Of a stretch of DNA of 64,000 nucleotides, positions 33,409 to 42,909 are shown one piece after another. The notes below the pieces were generated by a model. That model had not been told where the DNA came from. It was given only the letters and a program-made list of their open reading frames with translations, and ran no database searches. Every line of letters starts with the position of its first letter. Within the stretch, counting starts at the first letter, position 1. Source of the DNA: Pseudomonas guariconensis (GTDB lineage Bacteria > Pseudomonadota > Gammaproteobacteria > Pseudomonadales > Pseudomonadaceae). The position numbers and the translations under genes were made by a program. The stretch lies in the NCBI RefSeq assembly GCF_015680235.1, contig NZ_JADLJL010000021.1:1-64000 (forward strand), given 5' to 3'.

Positions 33409-34014
33409 TCACAACAGCGGTTTTATCGCCGGCCAGGCATTTTCCAGCAAACGCTGCTGCGCAGCCTGTGCCGGATGGATGCCATCGGCCTGCATCATCT
33501 GCGGCACGCCGCCGACACCTTCGAGGAAGAATGGCACCAGCGGCACCTGTTTCTGGGTCGACAGCTGCTCGTAGACCTGGGCGAACGCCTGGGTGTAGCG
33601 CACGCCATAATTGGGCGGCAGGCGCATGCCCAGTAACACCACCTTGGCACCGGCCTCGCGGGCCTGATCGATCATCGAGGCAAGATTTTGTTGCAATTGC
33701 TGCGGCGGCTGGCCACGCAGCCCATCATTGCCTCCCAACTCCAGCACCACCAGGCTCGGCTGGTGGGTTGCAAGCAGCGCCGGCAGCCGCGCCTGGCCGC
33801 CTGCGCTGGTGTCGCCACTGATCGAGGCATTGACCACCCGATCGTCATAACCCTCGTCCCTGAGCTTCTGCTGCAGCAGGGAAACCCACCCCAGGCGGGT
33901 ATCCAGGCCAAAACCGGCGCTGATACTATCCCCGACGACCAGCAGTGTACCCGCCGCCGCAGTCTGGGCCAGGCAATACAGGGCCAGGCCGGCACTCAAC
34001 CACCACACTCGCAT
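33409..34014 (-). CDS. tesA: Multifunctional acyl-CoA thioesterase I / lysophospholipase / arylesterase
   Basis: 201-residue SGNH hydrolase with signal peptide (about 1-21, ALYCLAQTAAAG) and the block motifs GDSISAGFG (Ser30), GGNDGLRG (Asn96) and DGIHPAQ (Asp/His). It is a periplasmic esterase and thioesterase. The true start is ATG 34014; a long in-frame upstream extension overlaps the divergent ABC gene and is an artefact. It is divergent from the YbbA-type ATPase by ten bases, the same arrangement as E. coli tesA-ybbAP. Confidence 0.93.
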   Translation of the reverse strand: MRVWWLSAGLALYCLAQTAAAGTLLVVGDSISAGFGLDTRLGWVSLLQQKLRDEGYDDRVVNASISGDTSAGGQARLPALLATHQPSLVVLELGGNDGLRGQPPQQLQQNLASMIDQAREAGAKVVLLGMRLPPNYGVRYTQAFAQVYEQLSTQKQVPLVPFFLEGVGGVPQMMQADGIHPAQAAQQRLLENAWPAIKPLL

Positions 34015-34024
34015 CGGATTCTCC

Positions 34025-34707
<683 letters not shown>

Positions 34708-34708
<1 letters not shown>

Positions 34709-37215
34709 TGACCCACCTGCCCTTTTCCCGCCTGGTCGGCCTGGCCCTGCGCCAGTTGCTGCGCGATGCCCGCGCCAACGAAGTTCGGGTGCTGTTCTTC
34801 GCCCTGCTGGTGGCTGTGGCGGCCAGTACCGCCATCGGCTATTTCGGGGCGCGCCTGAACGGCGCCATGCAACTGCGTGCCAGCGAGTTCCTGGGCGCCG
34901 ACCTGGTCCTGCAAGGCAGCTCCCCGGCGCGCGCCGACCAGCTTGCCGCTGGCAGGGCCGCCGGGTTGCAACATGCGCAGGTGGTGGAATTCACCAGCGT
35001 GGTCGGCGCGGATGCCGGCATCCAGCTGTCGAGCGTCAAGGCGGCCGACACGGCCTACCCCCTGCGCGGCCAACTGCGCAGCGCCGCCATGCCCTACGGG
35101 CCGGAAACCCCGGGGGGCGGCCCCGCGCCCGGCGAGGCCTGGGTAGAAGCGCGCCTGCTGGTGGCACTAGGGCTGTCGATCGGCGACAGCATCGACGTCG
35201 GCAGCAAGACCTTGCGCATGACCCGGGTGCTGACCTACGAGCCGGACCGCGCCGGCAATTTCTACAGCCTGACGCCCCGCGTGCTGATGAACATCGCCGA
35301 CCTGGAAGCCACGGGCGTGATCCAGCCCGGCAGCCGGGTCAGCTACCGCGAGCTGTGGCGAGGCACACCGCAAGCCTTGGCCCAGTACCGTCAAGGGCTG
35401 GAAAACGGCCTGGCAGCCAACCAGCGCCTGCTCGATACCCGCGATGGCAACCGGCAGATCGGCGGCGCCCTGGGCAAGGCAGAGCGCTACCTGAACATGG
35501 CCAGCCTGGTGGCGGTGCTGCTGGCCGGCGTTGCCGTGGCCCTGTCGGCCAGCCGCTACGCCGCCCGCCGCCTGGACGCCAGCGCGCTGTTACGCTGCCT
35601 GGGGCTATCACGCCATCAGGCCTTGGGCCTGTATTGCCTGCAACTGGCCATGCTTGGCCTGGTGGCAGCCCTGGCCGGCGCCCTGCTCGGCTGGCTGGCG
35701 CAACTGGGCCTGTTCGGCCTGCTGCATGGCCTGGTTCCGGGCGACGTACCGCCCGGCGGCATCGCGCCGGCCCTGGCTGGGGTCGGCACTGGCCTGGTGG
35801 CCTTGGCCGGCTTCGCCCTGCCGCCCTTGGCAGCCCTAGGGCGTGTGCCACCGCTGCGGGTGCTGCGCCGCGACCTGTTGCCGATGCCGCCGAGCAGTTG
35901 GCTGGTATACGGCGCCGCCCTGCTTGCCCTGGGCCTGATCATGTGGCGCTTGAGCCTCGACCTGCTATTGACCTTCGCCTTGCTCGGCGGTGGCCTGCTC
36001 GCCGCCCTGCTGCTCGGCGGCCTGTTGTTGCTCGGTCTGCGCAGCCTGCGCCGCCTGCTAGCCGCAGCGCCCCTGCCTTGGCGCCTGGGCCTGGGTCAAC
36101 TGCTGCGCCACCCCGTGGCTGCGGCAGGCCAGGCCCTGGCCTTCGGCCTGATCCTGCTGGCCATGGCCCTGGTCGCACTGCTGCGTGGCGAGCTGCTCGA
36201 TACCTGGCAAGCCCAATTGCCCAAGGACGCACCCAACCATTTCGCCCTGAACATCCTGCCCAGCGAGCGCGATCCCTTCGCCCAGCGCTTGCAAGCGATC
36301 AATGCCAGCTCGGCGCCCTTGTACCCAGTGATTCCAGGGCGCCTGACGCAGATCAACGGGCAGCCGGTACGCCAACGGGTGAGCAAGGAGTCCACCGGCG
36401 AGCGCGCCGTGCAGCGCGACCTCAGCCTGACCTGGGCTGCCGAACTGCCCCAGGGCAATGCCCTGAGCGCCGGGGTCTGGTGGAACGCACCGCCGGCCGA
36501 CGACGGGCTTCCCGGGGTTTCGGTGGAGGCGCAGCTGGCCGAAAGCCTAACGCTCAAGCTCGGTGATGTCCTCGATTTCGATATCGGCGGCCAACAGCGC
36601 CAGGCACGGGTAAGCAGCCTGCGCACCGTGCATTGGGACAGCTTCCAGCCCAACTTCTACATGATCTTCCAGCCCGGCACCCTGCAAGGCCTGCCCACCA
36701 CGTACCTGACCAGCTTCTACCTGGCGCCAGGGCATGACGCCGAGGTGGTCGCACTGTCGCGGGCGTTTCCGGCCGTGACCATTCTTCAAGTCGACGCGCT
36801 GCTGGCACAGTTACGCAGCATCCTGGCCCAGGTGACCCTGGCGGTCGAATACGTGCTGTTGTTCGTACTCGCGGCCGGGTTGGCGGTGTTGTTCGCAGGG
36901 CTCCAGGCGACGCTCGATGAACGCATTCGCCAAGGCGCCTTGCTACGGGCGCTGGGGGCCGCCCGGCCGTTGCTGGTCAAGGCGAGGCGGATCGAATTCG
37001 GCCTGCTCGGGGCGGTGAGCGGGTTGTTGGCGGCGGTGGGATGCGAGGTGATTACCGGGGTGCTGTACCGGTACGCCTTCGATCTGGCCTGGACGCCGCA
37101 CCCGTGGTTACTGCTGTTGCCATTGGCGGGCGCACTGCTAGTAGGCGCAGCCGGCGTGGTCGGAACCCGCCGGGCGCTGAATGCCAGCCCCCTGGCGGTA
37201 TTGCGTGAGGCCTAG
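34708..37215 (+). CDS. FtsX-family ABC permease, YbbP type
   Basis: 835-residue inner-membrane permease. One N-terminal helix (LFFALLVAVAASTAIGYFGA), a large periplasmic domain (about 45-245), then groups of helices starting at about 260 and a second FtsX core near the C-terminus (VLLFVLAAGLAVLFAGLQA and later). The double FtsX layout with about ten helices is YbbP-like, distinct from the four-helix LolCE/MacB form. It probably works with the preceding ATPase as a mechanotransmitter for envelope substrates. A degraded REP pair follows. Confidence 0.87.
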
Positions 37216-37238
37216 GCCGGGGGCCGCCGCGTGATTCA

Positions 37239-37323
37239 CTTGCTGGCAAGCCAGCGCCCACCCTGCCCTGCGTCACTCTCGAGAGTGGCGCGCAACAGTG
37301 GGCGCCGGCTTGCCGGCGATTGG
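37239..37323. repeat. Degenerate REP pair after the ABC permease
   Basis: Opposed arms near 37239-37262 (TTGCTGGCAAGCCAGCGCCC) and 37300-37323. Between them sits the perfect palindrome CACTCTCGAGAGTG (37274-37287). The left arm carries several substitutions relative to other copies. Confidence 0.65.
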
Positions 37324-37425
37324 CCAGAACAGGCAAACAGAGGACAGTGACTTCTACATGGCCCGCGCCGCGCTCTAAATCCGCGCGGCTTCTGAGGTTC
37401 CGCAATCGCGGGCGTTACCCGCGCG

Positions 37426-38031
37426 TCAAGGCTGCTCGGCCAAGGTGCGCAAGCCCTTGAGCGTGTTGAACGGGGCATCGACCACGAACTTGTTGGCCAG
37501 CCAGGAGGGCACGCTGCCGCCAGGCTCGGTATGGACCTGGTAGGTCACTTCGGTGCTGTCGCCCTTGGGCACGAGCTTCCAGAAGCCCTGGACCTGCGCC
37601 ACCCGGACATAGCCTTTTTCCTCGGGCAGGTACTTCGGCTGCTCCTCGAGCTTACGTGTAAGGGTGCCATCGGCCGCCTGCGTGGTGGTCACATGCAGGA
37701 TCGAATCACGCGGCGTAACCGGCCAAGGCGTATTGAACTGGGTGTAGGTCCAGCTCTGGTCACCTTCCTGCTTGAGCAGCTTCTGCGTCTTGCATTCATG
37801 AATCCATTTGCAGGCGCCGGCCACGTCCTCCTGCAACGCCTTGACCTTGGCCAGCGGCGCCTTGATCACGGTGACGCCTTGGTAGGCCTTGTACTTGGAG
37901 CCCGGCACTTCGCTGAGGGAAACCTTGATGCCGTCCTCGTCCTTGGCCACCTGCCAGTTCTCGGCCCAGGCCACCGGCGACAGCAGAACACCCATGCCAC
38001 ACAGCAGTGCAATACGCTTGATCGATCTCAT
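37426..38031 (-). CDS. START-domain lipid-binding protein
   Basis: 201-residue secreted protein. Signal peptide about 1-23 (ALLCGMGVLLSPVAWA) followed by one START/Bet v1-like domain (NWQVAKDEDGIKVSLSEV to the end) with the family segment CKWIHECKTQKLL and PVTPRDSILHVT. START folds bind a hydrophobic ligand; bacterial secreted versions are common in Pseudomonas and uncharacterised. It is monocistronic, upstream of a convergent REP region, and the YkgJ-like gene precedes it on the same strand by 33 bases, so the two may share a transcript. Confidence 0.82.
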   Translation of the reverse strand: MRSIKRIALLCGMGVLLSPVAWAENWQVAKDEDGIKVSLSEVPGSKYKAYQGVTVIKAPLAKVKALQEDVAGACKWIHECKTQKLLKQEGDQSWTYTQFNTPWPVTPRDSILHVTTTQAADGTLTRKLEEQPKYLPEEKGYVRVAQVQGFWKLVPKGDSTEVTYQVHTEPGGSVPSWLANKFVVDAPFNTLKGLRTLAEQP

Positions 38032-38064
38032 CGTCTTGTTCCTTGTTGTCGAAGATCCAACCTG

Positions 38065-38319
38065 TCACGCCGCCGTCATCTGCTCCAACCAACCGAGAAT
38101 CCTGATCGCCTCATCGCGATCGCTGCCACACACCTCCACATCGGCCTTGAAACCACCGCAGACCGACGGGCGCTCAGGCTTGCCGAACAGCTCGCAGAGA
38201 TTGCCCGCTGTCAGGTGCAGGCAGCGCTCACCCGCCGGTTTGCCCTGGGGCATGCGCGGCATCGGCGAGCTGATCGAAGGCGCAATGCAACAGGCGCCAC
38301 AACCCTCTCGGCATTTCAT
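38065..38319 (-). CDS. YkgJ-family cysteine cluster protein
   Basis: 84 residues with the CxxxCxxCC metal motif at the start (MKCREGCGACCIAP) and further cysteines at CLHL, CELFG, CGGFK and EVCGS. The family is predicted to bind zinc or an Fe-S cluster; function unknown. No signal peptide. A PsrA-like palindrome TCAAAC-N4-GTTTGA lies 55 bases upstream of the start, suggesting control by a TetR-type fatty-acid regulator, which is unexpected for this gene. Confidence 0.8.
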   Translation of the reverse strand: MKCREGCGACCIAPSISSPMPRMPQGKPAGERCLHLTAGNLCELFGKPERPSVCGGFKADVEVCGSDRDEAIRILGWLEQMTAA

Positions 38320-38373
38320 GAAAACAGGACTCCCAAGAGCAAAACGGGACGAACGTCCCTGGATAGTAACCGC

Positions 38374-38389
38374 TCAAACATTCGTTTGA
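38374..38389. promoter_or_regulatory. PsrA-like operator upstream of the YkgJ gene
   Basis: TCAAAC-ATTC-GTTTGA matches the published PsrA consensus (G/C)AAAC-N2-4-GTTT(G/C). Arms are perfect over six bases. Confidence 0.5.
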
Positions 38390-38437
38390 AATTGCGAAAC
38401 GGATGAAATATGCCGTGACCCGGCAGTCAGTTCATAC

Positions 38438-38953
38438 CTATTGGCGAAACTCGAAATCGATGGCCGCCCCTTCCACGTCATGGCGACTGTCGTTGCGCAG
38501 TTGCAGCTGCATCTCGTTGTTGATCAGCCGCCCGTTGAGCTGGAATGGGCTGTCATCGCTGAGGGGCTTTTGCGGGAACATCGAGGGCAGCAACGGTTTG
38601 CGCCGCGCAACGGGTTCCCCCACCTCAGGTTCCAGGTTCTCCACCATCGAGGCCGGCAGGCTCAGGTCCAGTTTCGGCTTGGGCAGCGGCTGGGTCACCG
38701 ACTTGGCAAGGGGTTTCTTGCGCGCCGCTCTGGCCGTGGACTTCGCCTTGGCGCGGGCAGGCACCTTGGTCGCCGCCTTGGGCTTGTGCGTCGCCTGCTT
38801 GCGCACCGGCTTGGCCGACGCGGCCTGGGCATGGGCCGAGGCCCCCTTGTCGGTCGACTGGGCGGCATGAGACTGGCCACTGGCCAAGCACAAGGGCGTC
38901 AGGCACAGTAAAAGGACAAGAGAGCGCAGCGCTTTCATGGACATCGGGAACAT
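38438..38953 (-). CDS. Secreted lysine/alanine-rich basic protein (hypothetical)
   Basis: 171 residues if started at ATG 38953; ATGs at 38944 and 38938 are alternatives, none with a clear ribosome binding site. Signal peptide LVLLLCLTPLCLASGQSHAA, then a very basic low-complexity stretch rich in Lys, Ala and Thr (about 37-92, such as KPKAATKVPARAKAKSTARA), then a short globular C-terminus (MVENLEPEVGEPVARRKPLL and QLNGRLINNEMQLQLRND). The tail of positive charge resembles histone H1-like proteins, though the signal peptide points to export. Automatic naming as translation initiation factor 2 in relatives comes only from composition. Confidence 0.7.
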   Translation of the reverse strand: MFPMSMKALRSLVLLLCLTPLCLASGQSHAAQSTDKGASAHAQAASAKPVRKQATHKPKAATKVPARAKAKSTARAARKKPLAKSVTQPLPKPKLDLSLPASMVENLEPEVGEPVARRKPLLPSMFPQKPLSDDSPFQLNGRLINNEMQLQLRNDSRHDVEGAAIDFEFRQ

Positions 38954-38999
38954 GGTGGAAAGATGCCTATGCTCTCTGTTCCGGTGACAGCTGGCAAGC

Positions 39000-40442
39000 C
39001 TACAGCAGTGAACCGGTCGACGCCTTGCACAATTGGTGCGCCAACAGGCCCAGGGTAATCACCGCCCGCTCCGACTCCTTGTTCCAAGGGATACCGCAGT
39101 TGAGGCGGATGCAGTGGTTGAACTGCTCGGTGTTGCTGAAGATCAGCCCCGGCGCGATGCTGATACCCTGCTCCAGCGCACGCACGTGCAATTCCTGGGT
39201 GTTGACCCGCCCGGGCAAGCTGACCCAGAGGATGAAGCCACCGGTCGGCCGGGTCATCTGCGTGCCTTCCGGGAAGTGCTGCTGCACTGCCAACTGGTAG
39301 GCGCTGAGGTTCTTGCGGTACTCCTGGCGGATGTAGCGCAGGTGGCGGTCGTAGCCGCCGTTCTCCAGGTACGCGGCTACGCCCATCTGGGTCACGCTGC
39401 AGGCCGAATGGGTGGTGAAGGTCTGCAGGCGCTGGATCTCGTCCTGGTAGCGGCCGGCGATCATCCAGCCCACGCGCACGCCAGGCGACAAGGTCTTGGA
39501 GAAGCTCGAGCAATAGATCACCCGGTCCAGCCGATCGAAGGCCTTGAGCGCCTTGGTCCGGCCCTGCTCGAACATCAGCTCGCCATAGATATCGTCCTCG
39601 ACGATCTGGATATCGAAGTCCGACGCCAGGCGCAGCAACTGCTTCTGCCGGTCTTCGGGGATGGTGCCGCCCAACGGGTTGCTCAAGCGCGGGGTCAGCA
39701 CCAGCGCTTTGATCGACCATTGGTTTGCCGCCAACTGCAGGGCTTCCAGGCTGATACCGGTGGACGGGTCGCTGGGAATCTCGATCACCTTGAGCCCCAG
39801 CAGATCGGCCAATTGCAGCAGGCCGTAATAGGTGGGCGACTCGGCGGCGATCAGGTCACCGGGGCGGGTCAGCACCCGCAACGACATCTGCAGGGCATCG
39901 ACGCAGCCATGGGTGACCACCACCTCGCGCGGGTCGACCAGAACGCCGGCGTCCCGCATGCGGATGGCGATCTGCCTGCGCAGCGGCTCGAAGCCGGGGC
40001 TGAACATGTAGCTGAAGGCCCGTGGGCTGTGGAAGCGTGTGACCTTGGCCAATTGCTGGTGCAGCGCGCGCACTGGCAGGTAGTCCACGTGCGGCACCGC
40101 CGCGCCGAACGGAAACACGCCATCGCGCCGCGCCTCGGTCAGTACCTGCTGGATGATGCTCGCCCGGGTGACCAGCCCGGGCCGCTCGACCCTGGCGATC
40201 TCCGGGGTCTGGGCAGTCAGTGCGGGGGTCTGGTGCACGTAGTAGCCCGACTGCGGCCGCGCACGGATCAGGCCTTGGTCCTCGAGGTTGGCATAGGCCT
40301 GCAGGACCGTGGCATGGCTGACGTTGAGCTGGGCGCTCATCTTGCGCACCGAGGGTACGCGCTCGCCGGGCTGGTAGACGCCCCGGCGGATATCGTCGGC
40401 CAGTTGCTGGGCAATGCGCTGGTACAGCAGCAGGTTGGTCAT
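39000..40442 (-). CDS. MocR-type GntR regulator with aminotransferase domain
   Basis: 480 residues. An N-terminal GntR winged helix (about 1-72, GERVPSVRKMSAQLNVSHAT) is linked to a fold-type I aminotransferase-like domain with the PLP lysine in SSFSKTLSPGVRVGW. MocR proteins use PLP or amino-acid adducts as effectors. The closest described members regulate PLP synthesis or amino-acid catabolism; I cannot name its target. It is divergent from nothing nearby on the plus strand; its upstream 270 bases contain repeated ACAG/CTGT elements (40510-40585) that could be operators. Confidence 0.87.
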   Translation of the reverse strand: MTNLLLYQRIAQQLADDIRRGVYQPGERVPSVRKMSAQLNVSHATVLQAYANLEDQGLIRARPQSGYYVHQTPALTAQTPEIARVERPGLVTRASIIQQVLTEARRDGVFPFGAAVPHVDYLPVRALHQQLAKVTRFHSPRAFSYMFSPGFEPLRRQIAIRMRDAGVLVDPREVVVTHGCVDALQMSLRVLTRPGDLIAAESPTYYGLLQLADLLGLKVIEIPSDPSTGISLEALQLAANQWSIKALVLTPRLSNPLGGTIPEDRQKQLLRLASDFDIQIVEDDIYGELMFEQGRTKALKAFDRLDRVIYCSSFSKTLSPGVRVGWMIAGRYQDEIQRLQTFTTHSACSVTQMGVAAYLENGGYDRHLRYIRQEYRKNLSAYQLAVQQHFPEGTQMTRPTGGFILWVSLPGRVNTQELHVRALEQGISIAPGLIFSNTEQFNHCIRLNCGIPWNKESERAVITLGLLAHQLCKASTGSLL

Positions 40443-40650
40443 GATGGCTCTCGAAACGCTGACGGGTTCGTTGTTCTTGTGCGACTCAAAGCCGAGTCAG
40501 AATACCGTAACAGTTGCCAAGTGTACTGGGACAGATTGCAGAATACTCAACCATACAGCCGAGTAACAGCTACAGAATCAACGAACCAAGCGGCTACCGA
40601 CGAACGCATAGGTGTGGAAGGGTGCCATGGGAGACCAATGGGGCTGCCGC

Positions 40651-40694
40651 TGTGGGAGATCCCTCAGCCCTTCGGGCTGGGGGGATCTCCCACA
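40651..40694. repeat. Long hairpin between the MocR gene and the OmpA operon
   Basis: TGTGGGAGATCCC pairs with GGGATCTCCCACA perfectly over 13 bases, with an inner AGCCC/GGGCT stem around TTC. No T-run follows on either strand, so it is REP-like rather than a plain terminator. Confidence 0.7.
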
Positions 40695-40711
40695 GATTGC
40701 GCAAGTCTGCA

Positions 40712-41521
40712 TCAACGCGCCGGTGCGAGCTTGCCCTTGTCGTCGGAGAAGACGATTTCCACCCGGCGGTTCTGCGCCCGGCCACGCTCGGAGGCATTGG
40801 CGTCGATCGGATACTGGTCACCGTAGCCTTCGACCTGGATGCGCTTGTCGTCGACACCCAGGTCCACCAGCATATCGGCCACCGCTTGGGCGCGGTCGCG
40901 GGACAGCTTGAGGTTGTCTTGCGGCGCACCGGTGCTGTCGGTATAGCCTTCGACCCGCACCACCCGACGCGGGTTGAGCTGAAGGAACTGGACCAGCTTG
41001 AGCACGGTACGGCTGGCAGAGGTCTTGAGCTCTGCGCGACCGGTGTCGAACAGCACGTCCCCCAGGGTCATCACCAGGCCCCGGTCACTCTGCTCGGATG
41101 TCAGCGCAGCGATCTGCGCCTCGACCCACTTGCCTTGCTGCTGCACGCTGGCGAGCTTGGCTTCGCGCAGGGCCAACTGCAGGCGTTGACGTTCCAGGTC
41201 CAGCTTGGCCAGGCGCTCCTGGTTCGACGCCAGCTTGGCATGCTCACTGGCGATCTCGCTGTAGCGCTTGCTCAAGTAGGCATAGTGACGCACATCGGAA
41301 CCGGTGCCGATATAGCTCGAAAGGCGCTCGGCGCGAGCCAGCGACTCGCCCGCGCGGATCACGTCCCGCGGTGCGCTGCGCAGTACGTCGGAATCATCCT
41401 TGACCTTCTGGAACGCGGCACTGGCCTCGTTCAGCGCAGACTCGCTGCGCTGGCTGGCACAGCCCTGCACCCCGACCAGTGCCAGCAGCGCCAGAGCGGC
41501 CATCGAAGACGTGCGCATCAT
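40712..41521 (-). CDS. OmpA-family lipoprotein with DUF4398-like region
   Basis: 269 residues. Signal peptide with lipobox VGVQGC (Cys21), a helical DUF4398-like segment (about 25-130, LNEASAAFQKVKDDSD and onward), then a C-terminal OmpA domain (about 145-265) with the murein-binding signature (TLGDVLFDTGRAELK, GYTDSTGAPQDNLKLS, AQNRRVEIVF). It anchors the outer membrane to peptidoglycan. Its ATG overlaps the preceding lipoprotein stop (ATGATG), so the pair is coupled and probably made together. The gene is last in a three-gene operon. Confidence 0.88.
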   Translation of the reverse strand: MMRTSSMAALALLALVGVQGCASQRSESALNEASAAFQKVKDDSDVLRSAPRDVIRAGESLARAERLSSYIGTGSDVRHYAYLSKRYSEIASEHAKLASNQERLAKLDLERQRLQLALREAKLASVQQQGKWVEAQIAALTSEQSDRGLVMTLGDVLFDTGRAELKTSASRTVLKLVQFLQLNPRRVVRVEGYTDSTGAPQDNLKLSRDRAQAVADMLVDLGVDDKRIQVEGYGDQYPIDANASERGRAQNRRVEIVFSDDKGKLAPAR

Positions 41522-41871
41522 GGCTGCACCTCCAGCTGCTTGCGCAGGCGCTTGACCCGCGACTGCAGCACATCGAGCTGCTCTTCGCTTTTCTGGGTCA
41601 GCACCCGTGCCTCGGCCAGGCGCGCATCCAGCTCGGCCTGTTCGGCACGCAGGCGGGCGTCGCGGTAGTCCTCGGTGAGCATGTCGCTCTTGGCCCGGGC
41701 CAGTTTGTCTTCAGCCAGCTTCAGTTCCGCCACCTGCTCGGTGGCACCGACGGCCCGCGCCTGCTCGAGGGCCTGCTCGGACAGACGCATCTGCTCGTTG
41801 GGCGCCGGGTCATTGGCACAGCCACCCAAGCCGAGCACGGCCAGGGCAAGGATCAGGGGTTGGGTTCTCAC
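41518..41871 (-). CDS. DUF4398-type small lipoprotein
   Basis: 117 residues from a GTG with AGGA seven bases upstream. Lipobox LGLGGC (Cys18) followed by one long charged coiled coil (SEQALEQARAVGATEQVAEL to the C-terminus). It is related in sequence pattern to the helical part of the next OmpA protein, so the two are likely paralogous partners. It follows the solute-binding protein gene by nine bases. Confidence 0.8.
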   Translation of the reverse strand: MRTQPLILALAVLGLGGCANDPAPNEQMRLSEQALEQARAVGATEQVAELKLAEDKLARAKSDMLTEDYRDARLRAEQAELDARLAEARVLTQKSEEQLDVLQSRVKRLRKQLEVQP

Positions 41872-41880
41872 GCAATCTTC

Positions 41881-42702
41881 CTACTGTTTAGGGGCGTCCA
41901 GCGGCGCCTGCATCTGCGCCTTCCAGCGTTCGACATTACGCTGCAGCACGGCCTGGGACGCCCCGGAGATCGGCAATTCTGTCAGTTTTTTTGCCAGTTG
42001 TCCGCGCAGCCAGGCGTCATTGCAGGCCGAGTTGTGCGACACGGCGAGGTACAGGCCAGGGCGATCCACCGGCAGGCCGCGGGCTATCAGTTCATTGCCC
42101 AGGCCCAGGCCTTGGACCATGCCCATGCCGGCGTAGCGCCCGGCCAGCACGTAGTCGACCTGGCCCAGCACCAGCTGCTGGAAAGCCTGTGTCAGATTCT
42201 GCGCAGGCGTGAGCTTGAGTTGGGCCTTGGCGAACGCCTCGAACGCCGGGGTCAGGCGAGCCCGCTCGGAGAGGCTACCGCGGTATTGTGCAAGGTCGGC
42301 AGGACCATCGAACACCACGTTAGCGTCGTGCCGGGTCCAGACCAGGTATTCGTTGAGCTGCATGGGTGGGTGGATATAGTCCAGCGTGCTGAGCTGGTCG
42401 ATCTGCATCGGTGTGTCGATCAACAGGTCCATGCGCCCGCTGCGCACTTCTTCCAAGGCCTGGTCGCGCTTGCCGGCGTGCAGCACCTCGACCGACACAC
42501 CCAGCTCGGCGGCGACCTGGCGCAGCAGGTCGACGTTGGCGCCGATCAAGTGCTTGGGGTCCTTCGGGTCTTGCCAGGAATACGGCGGCGCATCCGGGCT
42601 ACCGGTCGCCACCAGGCGTTCGCACTTGCCTGCCGCCATCGCCATGGGCGACAACAACGCCGCCATGCAAGCCAGCGCCCTGCCCGCTTTGCGAAACTCC
42701 AT
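41881..42702 (-). CDS. Periplasmic solute-binding protein (type 3 family)
   Basis: 273 residues. Signal peptide about 1-24 (ACMAALLSPMAMAAG) and a two-lobed binding domain of the amino-acid-binding family (LVATGSPDAPPYSWQDPKDP, LEEVRSGRMDLLIDTPMQID, LAVSHNSACND). No ABC permease or ATPase lies nearby; instead it heads an operon with two murein-associated lipoproteins. It may therefore be a sensor or orphan binding protein rather than a transporter subunit. Ligand unknown. Confidence 0.82.
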   Translation of the reverse strand: MEFRKAGRALACMAALLSPMAMAAGKCERLVATGSPDAPPYSWQDPKDPKHLIGANVDLLRQVAAELGVSVEVLHAGKRDQALEEVRSGRMDLLIDTPMQIDQLSTLDYIHPPMQLNEYLVWTRHDANVVFDGPADLAQYRGSLSERARLTPAFEAFAKAQLKLTPAQNLTQAFQQLVLGQVDYVLAGRYAGMGMVQGLGLGNELIARGLPVDRPGLYLAVSHNSACNDAWLRGQLAKKLTELPISGASQAVLQRNVERWKAQMQAPLDAPKQ

Positions 42703-42766
42703 GCGTTACTCCTTGCAACCAGAAAAAATACGTCACCACATCCTGGGAAAGAAGGGGTGCCTCGCA

Positions 42767-42855
42767 GCCCATCACCGGCAAGCCGGCTCTCATAGAACAG
42801 GTGTAACCAATTGATTTTGCGAGGCCCTGTGGGAGCCGGCTTGCCGGCGATGGGC
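42767..42855. repeat. Inverted REP pair between the solute-binding gene and etfA
   Basis: Arms 42767-42792 and 42830-42855 of the GCCGGCTTGCCGGCGAT class, opposed around a 37-base spacer. Confidence 0.85.
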
Positions 42856-42857
42856 CC

Positions 42858-42887
42858 ATAAAAAAACCCGGCACGAGGGCCGGGTTT
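42858..42887 (-). terminator. Terminator of the etfBA operon
   Basis: AAACCCGGC (42864-42872) and GCCGGGTTT (42879-42887) form a nine-base stem; on the minus strand it is followed by TTTTTTTA. It lies 22 bases past the etfA stop. Confidence 0.9.
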
Positions 42888-42909
42888 CTTTATAAGTGAA
42901 GCAGGCGGA

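Noticed and set aside
39033..40826. 597-codon plus-strand ORF antisense to the MocR gene
   Set aside because: Shadow of a complete MocR protein.
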